A stretch of 44,559 bases of DNA, taken from positions 1 to 44,559 of the forward strand of contig JABHEG010000172.1 in NCBI GenBank assembly GCA_018676675.1, in the 5' to 3' direction. The stretch is from Lentisphaerota bacterium (GTDB lineage: Bacteria; Verrucomicrobiota; Lentisphaeria; Oligosphaerales; JABHEG01). The position numbers and the translations under genes are program-made. Positions 33,301 to 42,099 of the stretch are shown here, one piece after another (positions within the stretch are counted from its first letter, which is position 1; each line of letters begins with the position of its first letter). Under the pieces are notes generated by a model. It made no database searches, had not been told where the DNA came from, and worked only from the letters and a program-made list of their open reading frames with translations.

Positions 33301-35098
33301 CGATGCCACCCCGACTATCTCGGAGGGGCGCATCGTGCGCATGACGTGGCGCGGCCCGGCCAGGGCCGAGGAGCATCGGGTGTTCTTTACCTGTATCGCC
33401 AGGAACCCGGGCCCGGCGATTGATGAACCGGTCTGTGCCCGTTTGGCTCCGAATGCGGCGGCGCTGTCCGTGCCGCAGGCGGCTGTGGCTGTTCGCGGTA
33501 CCTTTCGGGAGCTTTCGGGGGAACTGGTCGTGCTCGCGGAGGACCATCTCTTCGGCACGGGGTGTCGTGCGGCGGGTGGGGAGAGTGCGCTTTTCACGGC
33601 GGATAGGCCGGTGTCCGTGGATTGGGACTTTAGCAGTGGCGCGGTCGCGTTGGTGGCTGATGATGAGGCGACCGTGGTGTTCGCCGCGGAACCCGGCGAG
33701 GCGCGCCTGGACGGCCGGCCTCTGACGCGTTCGGGAGCGACCCCCAACGCGGTAACGGCAGTGTTGTCAGCCGGACGCCATGAGCTTGAGGGGGTCAGGC
33801 TACCGGCTGACGTGAAGACTGCACTTGAGGCATATCTGAAGGCTGCAGTTGCAGAAGGGCGACAGCTTCGGAAGGGGGCCTCGAAGTCAGCGGCCTCGCA
33901 GGGCGTTCGGGCTACAGACGCGCCGCGTCTGCGTGAGCTCTTTTCCGCCAGCGTCGGCGGGCCGGTCACGGCCCTGATCACGGCTCCGCGTGGCGACGGT
34001 CGCATGATCTGTGCCGCCGAACGTAAAGCCGTCCACGTGCTCGACGCCACTGGCAAGCCGGTCCGGGATCTGGCTGCTGACGGGAAGGTGCGGATGCTCA
34101 ACTGGTGGCATGACCACGACCTCTTGCTCGCGGGTTGCGCGGACGAGAAGGTCATTGCTTTCGACGCCGACGGCCAGCGCAGATGGGTATTCGTTTCGGA
34201 GATGGATCCCGCTGTTTTCCGTGCGGCGAAGACGTATTGGTTCAAGTCTGCCCCGGGGCACGGCGGCATTCACGGTCTCCATACCGGCCTGTTCAAAGGC
34301 GGCAAGAGCCAGGCTTTTGTCGGCAGCGCCTGTACGCTTGAGATCATCGACGAGCACGGGAAGCTGGCCAAGCGGATGGCGCAGTTCTGGGGGAAGGTCT
34401 CGCACTTCACGATCGTTGACGGACCTGACGGCAGTCTGAACCTGTTGGCGGCGCGCAAGTATGCCGGCGGTGGGGCGATGCGCATCATCAACAATCGGCG
34501 CATCACGCCCGGCGCGGGGGGATTCCTCACCGTACCCAAGGGGCACACCTTCATGCGCGGCTGGGCGAACATGAGTCGGCGCCACATCCTGTACGCGGAT
34601 CTGGATGGGGATGGCGTCAAAGAGGTGATTCAGGACATGAACGGGGCCTGGAACCGGATCACGGTGTACACCGCGACGGGCGAGCCGCTCCACGACGCGA
34701 GCTTCGGTCCGGGGAAGAGGATTCCGTATCGTAACATGCGCGGCCTCGATGTCGCGGACCTGGACGGCGACGGCAAGCTTGAGATCATCGCGGCCACCTC
34801 GAGCGGACTGGTGGTCGTGCTTGATCACCAGTGCCGAAAAGTGTGGTCACGACTGCTCCCCAGTCCACCGGCCCTGCTCAAGGCCGTGCACCCGAAGGGC
34901 GCGAAGACGGCGCAGGTGTACGTTGGTTGCGAAGATGGGACCGTGGTTGTCCTGGATGGCAGTGGCGAGTGCGTAGATGCGGGAACGGTCGCTGGATACC
35001 CAACCTGCATCGCGGCGTTGGACGACAGCGCACATGAAGCTGGGATCGTGATCGCGACCGCCAAGGGGCAGGTCACGCTGTTCGACGTCACGCATTGA
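30314..35098 (+). CDS. Second giant secreted heparinase-fold protein with propeller
   Basis: A 1,594-residue exported protein. The signal peptide ends near TRAAPTD. Residues about 32-190 are a CBM4/9-like module (VPVKNPSFEEEAGANGVPPGW to IVDDVKLVEG). Ten prolines at 192-201 form a linker. Residues about 210-360 are the same alpha/beta GH67N-like domain as in the protein at 12431 (PNAAIVAPARAPFRALAARV to AVFVGASDDEGMATATELF). Then comes a helical toroid (about 375-650; HYNAHMLVLYWDL, SRHGQWTAMSLYCLGRYFQNYY) and a beta-sandwich (NPYHNFSVLKLRLAGHDLLDGYG). The canonical GHxHxD loop is not preserved, so lyase activity is less sure. From about 1215 there is a propeller of PQQ/FG-GAP type (VHVLDATGK, DLDGDGVKEVI, DLDGDGKLEII, EDGTVVVLDG). 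AGGAGG at 30297-30302 precedes the ATG. Confidence 0.78.
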   Translation: MKSTMIARRAWRTFAATLLVGTVSAPTRAAPTDVPVKNPSFEEEAGANGVPPGWRLYISPGGKAPDLALRVAESAAHGERALRVDDNDPGKEIGVQQEVAVKPNTWYEASASVRAAPGCTTEGGHFMLAFGPTYKLFRAYLGRENDKGFSRISFKAKSPADAKTANIIIYTHAIPTPNFIVDDVKLVEGVEPPPPPPPPPPKPTPPVYANVKDLHLATPLVTDGKPNAAIVAPARAPFRALAARVQSAVKARTGVVLPIVSDTSQEAAIPLRGNLVLLGNRSTNRAVEELYNFHYTLLDLRYPGPGGAVVRTLHNPFGDGHNAVFVGASDDEGMATATELFETAIERIPAADGSLALGRLAEIKLGRGVEVPTDVRELRIWEASRGYGDIGYFGWNSISKHMAAYYMTGDEHHAREVIRLAFPDAEAKQQIADIDGERIENKDEPLSGPYHYNAHMLVLYWDLIEESPAFSDEERLLVTNALSKQLTHHKGTRSFAVKAPPSVGSRHGQWTAMSLYCLGRYFQNYYPDPVWKHCREEGRLHFGSLHKYVWVVGEFDCLPWYPTGIAPIFAYLALTGDRKPIENGVMDTLLSGLDILSDGKNPDGALGSASMGFLHKAAYLCQDGRCLHWRDRAGVDTAVFRLGQSFWPEPGLKPRPLDDIVGKWSVLGLSKPAWRSRRPGFSHDATFRFASYRSASDETGDLVFLKGINRQLRNPYHNFSVLKLRLAGHDLLDGYGTQITTRADGMVEPAVAMNGALRTCDVVGATTHAVGEVPDLAYCNLRRHLALRRDRYVLMVDDLTFRSDSENIEAQFGWERAASIGHSVPGNGVMAMATGSDPVITGDGWLEVRALAAPCTTNMNASQDMVRLGSLDTLLLRCREVGQWLELPFRVNGDVTGGLFVDVLKYADRGVVRVLLDGQPVGTGKHDLYASGAERERIALGTHTLSSGEHRLRLEAVDINETSGKGYIALISLRVESSVLKPDPKRQRKAIDLCFADATPTISEGRIVRMTWRGPARAEEHRVFFTCIARNPGPAIDEPVCARLAPNAAALSVPQAAVAVRGTFRELSGELVVLAEDHLFGTGCRAAGGESALFTADRPVSVDWDFSSGAVALVADDEATVVFAAEPGEARLDGRPLTRSGATPNAVTAVLSAGRHELEGVRLPADVKTALEAYLKAAVAEGRQLRKGASKSAASQGVRATDAPRLRELFSASVGGPVTALITAPRGDGRMICAAERKAVHVLDATGKPVRDLAADGKVRMLNWWHDHDLLLAGCADEKVIAFDADGQRRWVFVSEMDPAVFRAAKTYWFKSAPGHGGIHGLHTGLFKGGKSQAFVGSACTLEIIDEHGKLAKRMAQFWGKVSHFTIVDGPDGSLNLLAARKYAGGGAMRIINNRRITPGAGGFLTVPKGHTFMRGWANMSRRHILYADLDGDGVKEVIQDMNGAWNRITVYTATGEPLHDASFGPGKRIPYRNMRGLDVADLDGDGKLEIIAATSSGLVVVLDHQCRKVWSRLLPSPPALLKAVHPKGAKTAQVYVGCEDGTVVVLDGSGECVDAGTVAGYPTCIAALDDSAHEAGIVIATAKGQVTLFDVTH

Positions 35099-35165
35099 CC
35101 GCTTCAACAGCGTCCGAGGTCGAGGCCCCAGAACCGCCGGCGCGGGCCGCCAAGCGCGGAAATCC

Positions 35166-35178
35166 GGGGGCCTCCCCC
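35166..35178. terminator. Small G/C hairpin between two large genes
   Basis: GGGGG at 35166-35170 and CCCCC at 35174-35178 form a five-pair stem with a CCT loop in the 102-bp gap after the second heparinase-fold gene. There is no U-tract. It could weaken read-through or structure the leader of the next gene, whose AGGGGA ribosome site lies at 35185-35190. Confidence 0.25.
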
Positions 35179-35200
35179 AGTGATAGGGGACACAGTAGAC

Positions 35201-38200
35201 ATGCAGAACATGGCAACCGCCCAGCTCTGCGGCCCCAGCCGCCTCGCTGTCGGCGCAACCGTCGTCCTCTTGGGATGCAGACTCGCTGCGGTGCCCCCCG
35301 AGTGGCCGTGTTACCGACACGACAACGCGCGCAGCGGGGTCAGCCCCGAGCCGCTATCCACTCCCCTATACCTGCAGTGGACGCATGTGCCGCGGCACGC
35401 TCCCCGACCGGCCTGGCCTGAGCCGGGGAAGGAGTCGCACCGCATGCCGTTCGACTACGCCTTCCAGGTGGTCAGTGATGGAGACCTGGCCTTCTTCGGC
35501 TCCTCTGCGGACCACAAGGTCTACGCCCTTGACCTGAAGACGGGACGGGAGCGCTGGAGTTTCTTCACAGAAGGACCTGTCCGGTTCGCGCCGGCGCTGG
35601 CAGGAACGCGCCTGCTGGTGGCCTCGGACGACGGGTACCTCTACTGCCTGGCGGCCGGCAGCGGCAAGCTGCTGTGGCGGTTCCGGGGTGGCCCGAGGGA
35701 CGAGCGGCTCGTGGGCAACGAACAGATGATCTCCCGCTGGCCCGCGCGCGCCGGCGTGCTGGTCGACGGCGAAACCGTCTACTTCGCAGCGGGGATGTGG
35801 TCGTCGGACGGGATCTACCTCTATGCGCTTCGCGTGGTGGACGGAGGCGTGATCTGGAAGAACGACACGATCGCCCACATCTACATCCGACTCCCGCATC
35901 CCCTTCAGGAAGGGATCGGCGGCATTTCGCCACAGGGATACCTGGCGCTCTGGAAGGACACGCTGATCATGGCGACGGGGCGTTCGTCGCCAGCGGGGTT
36001 CGACAAGGAAACAGGCGAGTTCCTGTTCTTCGATAACGCGTTAATGAAACTGCATCACCCCGGGAGCTCCTGGGTGATCGCCGGCAGAGATATGGTCTTC
36101 AGCGAACGGCGATTGGTGGAGCCGGACCGCCATGTCAAGCTGGGCGAAGCAGAGCCGGCTTTCGGCGAGGGCCTGACCGCGTGGCACTACCGCACTGGGA
36201 AACAGGCCCTTGCACTGCACAACAAGCATCGGGCCGTGATCGGCCCCGACACGATGTATGCAACCGGCGGTGGGAGTCTCACGGCGATCGATTTGGCCGC
36301 GCTCACAGCGGCCGCGCCGGGTTACGTCGGCACGGGCAAGGTAGACCCAACCATCCCCGCACGCGTGTTCGAGTGGCCACAGGAAGACGGCATCCCGAAC
36401 AAGCCCTTGCGCTGGCCGCACGACACGCCGGGAATGAGCAAGAACACGCTCTATCCGTGGTTCGGCTCAAAGGTCGCTCCCGTGACGGCGAAGACGTTTG
36501 CGAAATGGGAAGCGCCGGCAGGCCGAACGTATGAGCTGATCCTTGCCGGCACGACGCTGGTCACGGGTGGGCGCGGCAAGGTCGTCGCATTCGATACGAC
36601 CACCGGGAAGGCCGTGTGGAAAACAAGCGTCGAGGGGCAGGCCAGAGGTCTGGCGGCAGCAGGCGGGCGGCTTCTGGTCAGCACGAGTTTGGGGCGGCTT
36701 CTGTGCTTCGGGGCTGCTGAGCCCGAACCCTTGGCCACAATCAAGGCACCGGTGGTCGTGCAGACCCGTAGCGAGAGCGTCCGTTCACGGGTGACACGTC
36801 TGCTCGAGAACGTGGCCGTGACGGAGGGGTACTGCCTGATGCTCGGAGCCGGCGACGGGCAATTGGCCGCGGAGCTTGCCCGACAGTCCAGACTAACGAC
36901 TTATATCGTCGAGCCGGATCCATCGACTGGTCACCGGGCCCGGGGCGCGCTTGACGCCGTTGGTTTGCAGGGCGCGCGCGCAACTGTGCACCATGGGAGG
37001 CCGAGCGAATTGCCCTACGCTCCCTACTTCGCCGACTTGATTGTGCTTGACGCCGACGCTGCACCCCTGAATGCGTGTTCGGCTGGTGAGTTGTATCGGG
37101 TGCTGCGTCCGTGCGGAGGCACCGCTTGGATACGTCCTCGCGATGGCTCCCCGGACGGCTTGGCCCAGGTCGAGGGCTGGCTCCGGGACGGTGGGGTGCC
37201 GGCGGCGGAGCTGAGCCGAACTCCTACCGCGGTCATCGTGCGGCGCGGGGAAGTCCCCGGCGCGGGAACGTGGACGCATCAGTACGCCGACGCCGGTCGT
37301 TCCGCTGCGTCAGCTGACCAGTTGGTCCGGTTGCCGCTGCGTCTGCTCTGGTTCGGCGGGCCGGGGCCATCCAGGATGGTCAGTCGTCACTGGTACGGGC
37401 CTGCTCCGGTCAGCATCGGCGGGCGGATGTTCGTTGCTGGTCAGCACCACCTGATTGCTGTCAATGCTTACAACGGACGAGAGCTCTGGTGTCGCGAGCT
37501 GAAGGACGTTGCGCGCTTCTCCGCGCAGTACCGAGGTGGCGGAATCGTTGCCGATGAGGACCATGTGTACGCGCTCCAAGGCACGGTATGCCTGCAGCTG
37601 GACGCCGTCACCGGGGAAACCGTGCGACGGTACGACGTGCCAAAGGAGGCGATGGGAATCGCGGTCCTGGAGAACCCGTTTCGGGTCCACAGATCGGATC
37701 GGGGGAAGCCGAAAGCGACGCGCAACGCTGCTCCCCGTCCGAACCGGGTTGAGTGGGAGTTTCTGGCAGTTTCCGAGGATCTCGTTCTGGGCAGTGTCGG
37801 CCTGCCGAATTTCCTCTGGACGACGCGCCCGGAAGCCTATCCGGAAGGGAAGTACGTGTTCGCATGGCGGAAGGACGATGGGGCCCTTGCGTGGGTGCAC
37901 GAGGTCGAACAGGCGGTCGACCCGAAGGCCATCGTTGTCGGAGACAGGCACGCGGTCTTGATTGACCGCACGGCCGAGGCCGAGGTGCAGCGCGCCAAGC
38001 TCCGCGGCACGTCTCTACGACCCTCGTCCAGCCTGACAGCTATCGAGCTGGCAACCGGCAACGTCGTGTGGCAGACGAGCGAGGAGCTGCGCGGAACGAT
38101 GCTCTGGAGCAGTGGGGACGTGGTTGTGGCGACCGGCGGCAAGCCCTCGGCCTACTCGGTTGAGACGGGGGAACTGCTATGGTCCAAATCGATTCCGGGG

Positions 38201-39736
38201 TCGCGATGTCCGGTGATCACCGGGGACACGTTCTACGCCTACCCGTACGCCTACGAACTACGGACCGGGAAGCCGCTCACCCGCCTGGATCCCCTCACTG
38301 GAGAAGCGACGCCATGGAGGATCGGGCTGAAGGGGGGATGCGGCACGCTTTCCGGGTGTCCAAACATGCTCTCTTATCGTGCGGGCTCGACCGGATTCTA
38401 CGACCTGGCGGGCGACAGTGGCCTCCATACTCTCGGTCAAGTCCGGACCGGTTGCTGGCTGAACGCGATCATGGCAGGGGGCATGGTCCTCATTCCCGAG
38501 GGCACAAGCAGTTGCACGTGCCCCTACAGCTACCAGACTTCCCTGGCTCTCGTCCCGGACGACCGGCACGAATCCTGGGGTCTGTTCCCGGAGCAACGGT
38601 TCAAACGGGGCGCCCGAATCAAGCAGGTTTGCCTCAACATGGGGGCGGCGGGAGACAAGCGTGACAACGGGGGTAGCCTGTGGTTCGGATACCCTCGTCC
38701 CTTTCGGCCGGGAACACAGACGCTCCCCGTCGTCACGAACCCCGAAGCACGATTTCGCCGGCGCAACGCCGACAGCCTGCACGTTACCGGTGCGAAGTCA
38801 CCGTGGCTGTATACCTCGGACGGCGAGGGGATCCAGCGCGTTGAACTGGGGCTGACGATCAACCGGCCTGCCGTTGCCCTGCCATGCCCGCAGGCGCCGG
38901 CGGTGGACGGGCGCCTGGAGGAACTGTGCTGGAACGGCGATGAGGCGCTCGTGTTCACGACCGATGAGCAGGCTTTGGACGCCAAGGCAACAGCCTTCCT
39001 CAGACACGATGCCGACAACCTCTATATCGGCTTCCTGCGCAAGGCGTCGGTGCGCAATGGCAAGCCCGTGCCTTGGGCGACGACGACCGAGGGCGAAGAC
39101 CAGCCGGTCTGGAAGGACGATTCATTGAATGTCCGTCTCGGCGGGGCCAGGAACCTGATTGTGTCCCTGTACGTATCCGCGTCCGGAGCGACTTATGACG
39201 GGCGCGGCAGTCACACCACCGGGCCATACTGGGACGGTAACTGGCACAGCGCAGTCCATGTTACGAACGAACAGTGGACCGCCGAACTCGCCGTGCCGTG
39301 GGAGATGCTGGCCAAGGCGGAGGTGTCAAAGGAGCGGCTTCGAGTGTACCTCGAGAGCACAAACCAGACAGGCGTGGGGCCGAAGCGCAGCCATTTCAGA
39401 TATCGGTCGTGGAGCAGGTACGGACAATTCGCGGGACTCACCGATGTCTCGCTGACGGGACTGCCGCCGACAAAGCTGCATCGGTACCGGGTTGCACTCC
39501 ATTTCGCTGAGGTCTCCGAGGCCAGCCCCGGTGAGCGTGTGTTCGACGTCAAGCTTCAAGGCCGAACCGTACTGACCGCCCTCGATGTGGTCCACGAGGC
39601 GGGCGGCCGGAATGCGGCCCTCGTCAGGGAATTCCAGGACATCGAAGCCAGTGATGCCCTCACGCTGGAGCTCGTCCCACGGACAGCCCGGCTGCCCATT
39701 CTGAGTGCTGTGGAAGCGTACGAGCAAGAGCCTTGA
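35201..39736 (+). CDS. Lipoprotein with methyltransferase domain between two PQQ-like propellers, plus CBM9-like and malectin-like ends
   Basis: A 1,511-residue predicted lipoprotein (lipobox VLLGC near residue 26, followed by PPEWPCYRHDNARSG, a typical BamB/PQQ opening). Residues about 30-520 are propeller one (VYALDLKTGRERWSF, LYCLAAGSGKLLWRF, VVAFDTTTGKAVWKT). Residues about 525-690 are a class I methyltransferase with an intact SAM loop LGAGDG (from residue 548), YIVEPDPS, the acidic LIVLDADA and YRVLRPCGGTAWI. Residues about 700-1225 are propeller two (LIAVNAYNGRELWCREL, VCLQLDAVTGETVRRYDV). Residues about 1228-1400 are CBM9-like (APAVDGRLEELCWNGDEALVF, DADNLYIGF), and about 1425-1511 malectin-like (LHFAEVSEASPGERVFDVKL). 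A SAM enzyme outside the cytoplasm would have no SAM, so the domain is probably a binding fold. The ATG at 35201 gives the best ribosome spacing. Confidence 0.82.
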   Translation: MQNMATAQLCGPSRLAVGATVVLLGCRLAAVPPEWPCYRHDNARSGVSPEPLSTPLYLQWTHVPRHAPRPAWPEPGKESHRMPFDYAFQVVSDGDLAFFGSSADHKVYALDLKTGRERWSFFTEGPVRFAPALAGTRLLVASDDGYLYCLAAGSGKLLWRFRGGPRDERLVGNEQMISRWPARAGVLVDGETVYFAAGMWSSDGIYLYALRVVDGGVIWKNDTIAHIYIRLPHPLQEGIGGISPQGYLALWKDTLIMATGRSSPAGFDKETGEFLFFDNALMKLHHPGSSWVIAGRDMVFSERRLVEPDRHVKLGEAEPAFGEGLTAWHYRTGKQALALHNKHRAVIGPDTMYATGGGSLTAIDLAALTAAAPGYVGTGKVDPTIPARVFEWPQEDGIPNKPLRWPHDTPGMSKNTLYPWFGSKVAPVTAKTFAKWEAPAGRTYELILAGTTLVTGGRGKVVAFDTTTGKAVWKTSVEGQARGLAAAGGRLLVSTSLGRLLCFGAAEPEPLATIKAPVVVQTRSESVRSRVTRLLENVAVTEGYCLMLGAGDGQLAAELARQSRLTTYIVEPDPSTGHRARGALDAVGLQGARATVHHGRPSELPYAPYFADLIVLDADAAPLNACSAGELYRVLRPCGGTAWIRPRDGSPDGLAQVEGWLRDGGVPAAELSRTPTAVIVRRGEVPGAGTWTHQYADAGRSAASADQLVRLPLRLLWFGGPGPSRMVSRHWYGPAPVSIGGRMFVAGQHHLIAVNAYNGRELWCRELKDVARFSAQYRGGGIVADEDHVYALQGTVCLQLDAVTGETVRRYDVPKEAMGIAVLENPFRVHRSDRGKPKATRNAAPRPNRVEWEFLAVSEDLVLGSVGLPNFLWTTRPEAYPEGKYVFAWRKDDGALAWVHEVEQAVDPKAIVVGDRHAVLIDRTAEAEVQRAKLRGTSLRPSSSLTAIELATGNVVWQTSEELRGTMLWSSGDVVVATGGKPSAYSVETGELLWSKSIPGSRCPVITGDTFYAYPYAYELRTGKPLTRLDPLTGEATPWRIGLKGGCGTLSGCPNMLSYRAGSTGFYDLAGDSGLHTLGQVRTGCWLNAIMAGGMVLIPEGTSSCTCPYSYQTSLALVPDDRHESWGLFPEQRFKRGARIKQVCLNMGAAGDKRDNGGSLWFGYPRPFRPGTQTLPVVTNPEARFRRRNADSLHVTGAKSPWLYTSDGEGIQRVELGLTINRPAVALPCPQAPAVDGRLEELCWNGDEALVFTTDEQALDAKATAFLRHDADNLYIGFLRKASVRNGKPVPWATTTEGEDQPVWKDDSLNVRLGGARNLIVSLYVSASGATYDGRGSHTTGPYWDGNWHSAVHVTNEQWTAELAVPWEMLAKAEVSKERLRVYLESTNQTGVGPKRSHFRYRSWSRYGQFAGLTDVSLTGLPPTKLHRYRVALHFAEVSEASPGERVFDVKLQGRTVLTALDVVHEAGGRNAALVREFQDIEASDALTLELVPRTARLPILSAVEAYEQEP

Positions 39737-39801
39737 CCGTGGGAGGCGCAAGCTGCGATGAACTGGGGCGCTGCCGGAGCCGTAACTATGGAGTGGATAC
39801 C

Positions 39802-42081
39802 ATGCGTCGATTCCTGACTACTGTTCTTGTGCTCTCGTTCGCATGCGTCGCGTTCGCCGAGGACATCTTCCGCGAGTCTTTCGGAACGCCCACTCCCGCT
39901 CCTCCCCTGCACCACACGTGGGGCGACAAGCCCATCGCGGTCATCGACAACAAGGTCGAGAAGGGCTCGGCCCATCTCGGGCTCGCCTACCCCGCGGAGG
40001 TGAAACACAACCTGTCCTACTGGACATACAAGCTGGCCGAACCAGTCCCGATCGCTCCACAGTTGGAGACGATTTCGTTTCGTGTGAAGACGGACGTACC
40101 CGTGTGGATCAAGATTGGTATCAGGCCCTTCAACTTCATCTACCACGGTCCCGGGGTCGGGGCCTCACCCGACTGGCAAACTGTCACGCTCAAGGACGCC
40201 TACGAGGAGTTGAGAAAATGGTGCGAGAACGGGAAGAGGAATCCCGCGGACGGCTTTGTCGACAAAGTGATCGTTGCCGTGGGCAACAAGGCGAACACCA
40301 AGGCTGATATTCTCGTTGATGATATCGCACTGGAAGGCCCCAGCGGAGCGAAGAAGGCCGTCGAGCACGAACGCTTCATCAGGCAAACGAGGCGGATTCA
40401 CATCGCCGCTATTTCGCTTGTCTGGGACGAAGGCCATCGGACCCTGGCCAACACACTCACGGCCCTCGACGAGGCCGGCATACTGAATGCCGACATCGCT
40501 TGTCTGCCGCAGGAGTGCGTGGATCAGCCGCCTGAACCGATCCCCGGTCCGGCTTCAATGGCCATTGCTCGCAAAGCGGCTGAGCACGATATGTACGTCA
40601 TCGGGAATCTCCGCGAGGGCGAGGGTGACAGGATCTACATCACCTCGTTCCTCTGCGATCGGCAGGGGGAGATCGTCGGCACCTACCGCAAATCGCACAA
40701 ACTGCCGTTTGACGGCGACATCAGCCTGGGGGATGATCTCCCCGTCTTCAACACGGACTTTGGCGCAGTAGGCATGAAGATTGGCACAGACCACTACTTC
40801 CCCGAGATAGACCGCGTGCTGCGATCACGGGGTGCGTCGCTCATCGTTTGGTCAACCCTTCCCTTCCCGCAGCGCGATGAGCATCAGATCACCACGCTTG
40901 TGAAGGGGCGAGCCCTGCAGTACAGCGCGAACATCGCTGTGGCTCGTTACGCCGGCAAGGAAGGCTACGGGGGTTATTCGAACCGTTTCTCCTGGTGCGG
41001 CAGCTGGCCCTTGGGTCGGGCGCAGGTCTTTGCCCGTGACGGCCACACCGTCGCCGACTCCGGTCACCGGGGAGGGGTGGCCATCGCGAGCCTGCCACGG
41101 ACTATGCTCGGGGGCGGTTCCCGTGACGGTGGCTATCCTACCGAGGGCAAATTCTCCCTCATCACCGCTGACGAAATTCCACCGCCGCAGACGCGCACGC
41201 CGGATATGAAGCGCGTCATCCGCGCCGCCGCAATCGAGTGCGACACCAATCTGGACAGGCTCGACGCGAAGCTGGACGAATGTGGCGCGTCAGGCTGCGA
41301 CATCGCCTGCCTCTGGGAATACGTCTGGTATCGCAAGGATGAGGAAGTCGAGAGATACAGGCAACGGAACCAGAAGCGCCTGGCCCGGATCGCTGCGGCC
41401 GCCAAGCGTAACAAGATGTACGTCGTCATAGCTGGCGAGCTCGAGCGCGGGTTCAATGAGTCCATCCTCTATGATCGCCAGGGCGAGGAGATTGGCCGAT
41501 ATACGAAGATCAACCAAACCACGTCCAGAGACTCCAAGTACTTCCGGGCTGGGCAGAAGGTCGGTGTTTTTGACTTGGACTTCGGCCGCATCTGCACCAA
41601 GATCTGCGCCGACGTCGGCGCGCACGAGATTGACCGTGTTGCCGGACTGCATCAGGTTGACCTCCTGCTCCTCCATACGCAGGACGCCGGACCGTACAGT
41701 GAGGCCATTCGCTCACGCGACGGTCACCGCTGCATGGACAACGGCTACTTCCTGCTCCGCGCGGCGGGGGGAGGCGTAGAAACCGACCACCGCACATACA
41801 TCATGGATCCCTGGGGAATGGTCCTTGCCGGGTCTCAGCGCGGCGTCGCCAACTCGCCCGTGATCAGCACCATCGACCTCGACAGTCGGCCCAAGTACTA
41901 TGAATGGCCCCCCGAGCACAGCAGGGCCAAGAACCCCGTCAAGCATGGCATCCCTGAAGCGGAGCAGAAGAAGAGGATGTACGGACGTCTCAACCGGCCG
42001 GTCGCCAGGGGCGAACTCCGGGCCGTGGTCCTGAAGCAGCGTCGTCCGGAACTGTACCGGCCGAAGAAGCCGAAGAAGTGA
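39802..42081 (+). CDS. Secreted tandem carbon-nitrogen hydrolase (two nitrilase domains)
   Basis: A 759-residue exported protein with a signal peptide (MRRFLTTVLVLSFACVAFA). Residues about 20-190 are a CBM11-like beta-sandwich (FRESFGTPTPAPPLHH to ADILVDDIALEG). Two CN-hydrolase domains follow. Domain one (about 200-460) has E238 in CLPQEC and K297 in TYRKSHK, but the nucleophile position in VGMKIGTDHYFPE is glycine (G328). Domain two (about 470-720) has the full set: E506 in CLWEYV, K569 in RYTKINQT and C602 in CTKICAD. So one domain is probably inactive and one active. The tail is basic (QRRPELYRPKKPKK). The family cleaves amide C-N bonds. Unlike the nitrilase at 24811 this one is exported, suggesting an extracellular or periplasmic amide substrate. 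GGAG at 39790-39793 supports the start. Confidence 0.82.
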   Translation: MRRFLTTVLVLSFACVAFAEDIFRESFGTPTPAPPLHHTWGDKPIAVIDNKVEKGSAHLGLAYPAEVKHNLSYWTYKLAEPVPIAPQLETISFRVKTDVPVWIKIGIRPFNFIYHGPGVGASPDWQTVTLKDAYEELRKWCENGKRNPADGFVDKVIVAVGNKANTKADILVDDIALEGPSGAKKAVEHERFIRQTRRIHIAAISLVWDEGHRTLANTLTALDEAGILNADIACLPQECVDQPPEPIPGPASMAIARKAAEHDMYVIGNLREGEGDRIYITSFLCDRQGEIVGTYRKSHKLPFDGDISLGDDLPVFNTDFGAVGMKIGTDHYFPEIDRVLRSRGASLIVWSTLPFPQRDEHQITTLVKGRALQYSANIAVARYAGKEGYGGYSNRFSWCGSWPLGRAQVFARDGHTVADSGHRGGVAIASLPRTMLGGGSRDGGYPTEGKFSLITADEIPPPQTRTPDMKRVIRAAAIECDTNLDRLDAKLDECGASGCDIACLWEYVWYRKDEEVERYRQRNQKRLARIAAAAKRNKMYVVIAGELERGFNESILYDRQGEEIGRYTKINQTTSRDSKYFRAGQKVGVFDLDFGRICTKICADVGAHEIDRVAGLHQVDLLLLHTQDAGPYSEAIRSRDGHRCMDNGYFLLRAAGGGVETDHRTYIMDPWGMVLAGSQRGVANSPVISTIDLDSRPKYYEWPPEHSRAKNPVKHGIPEAEQKKRMYGRLNRPVARGELRAVVLKQRRPELYRPKKPKK

Positions 42082-42099
42082 ACGAGATGAAGGTGAAGC

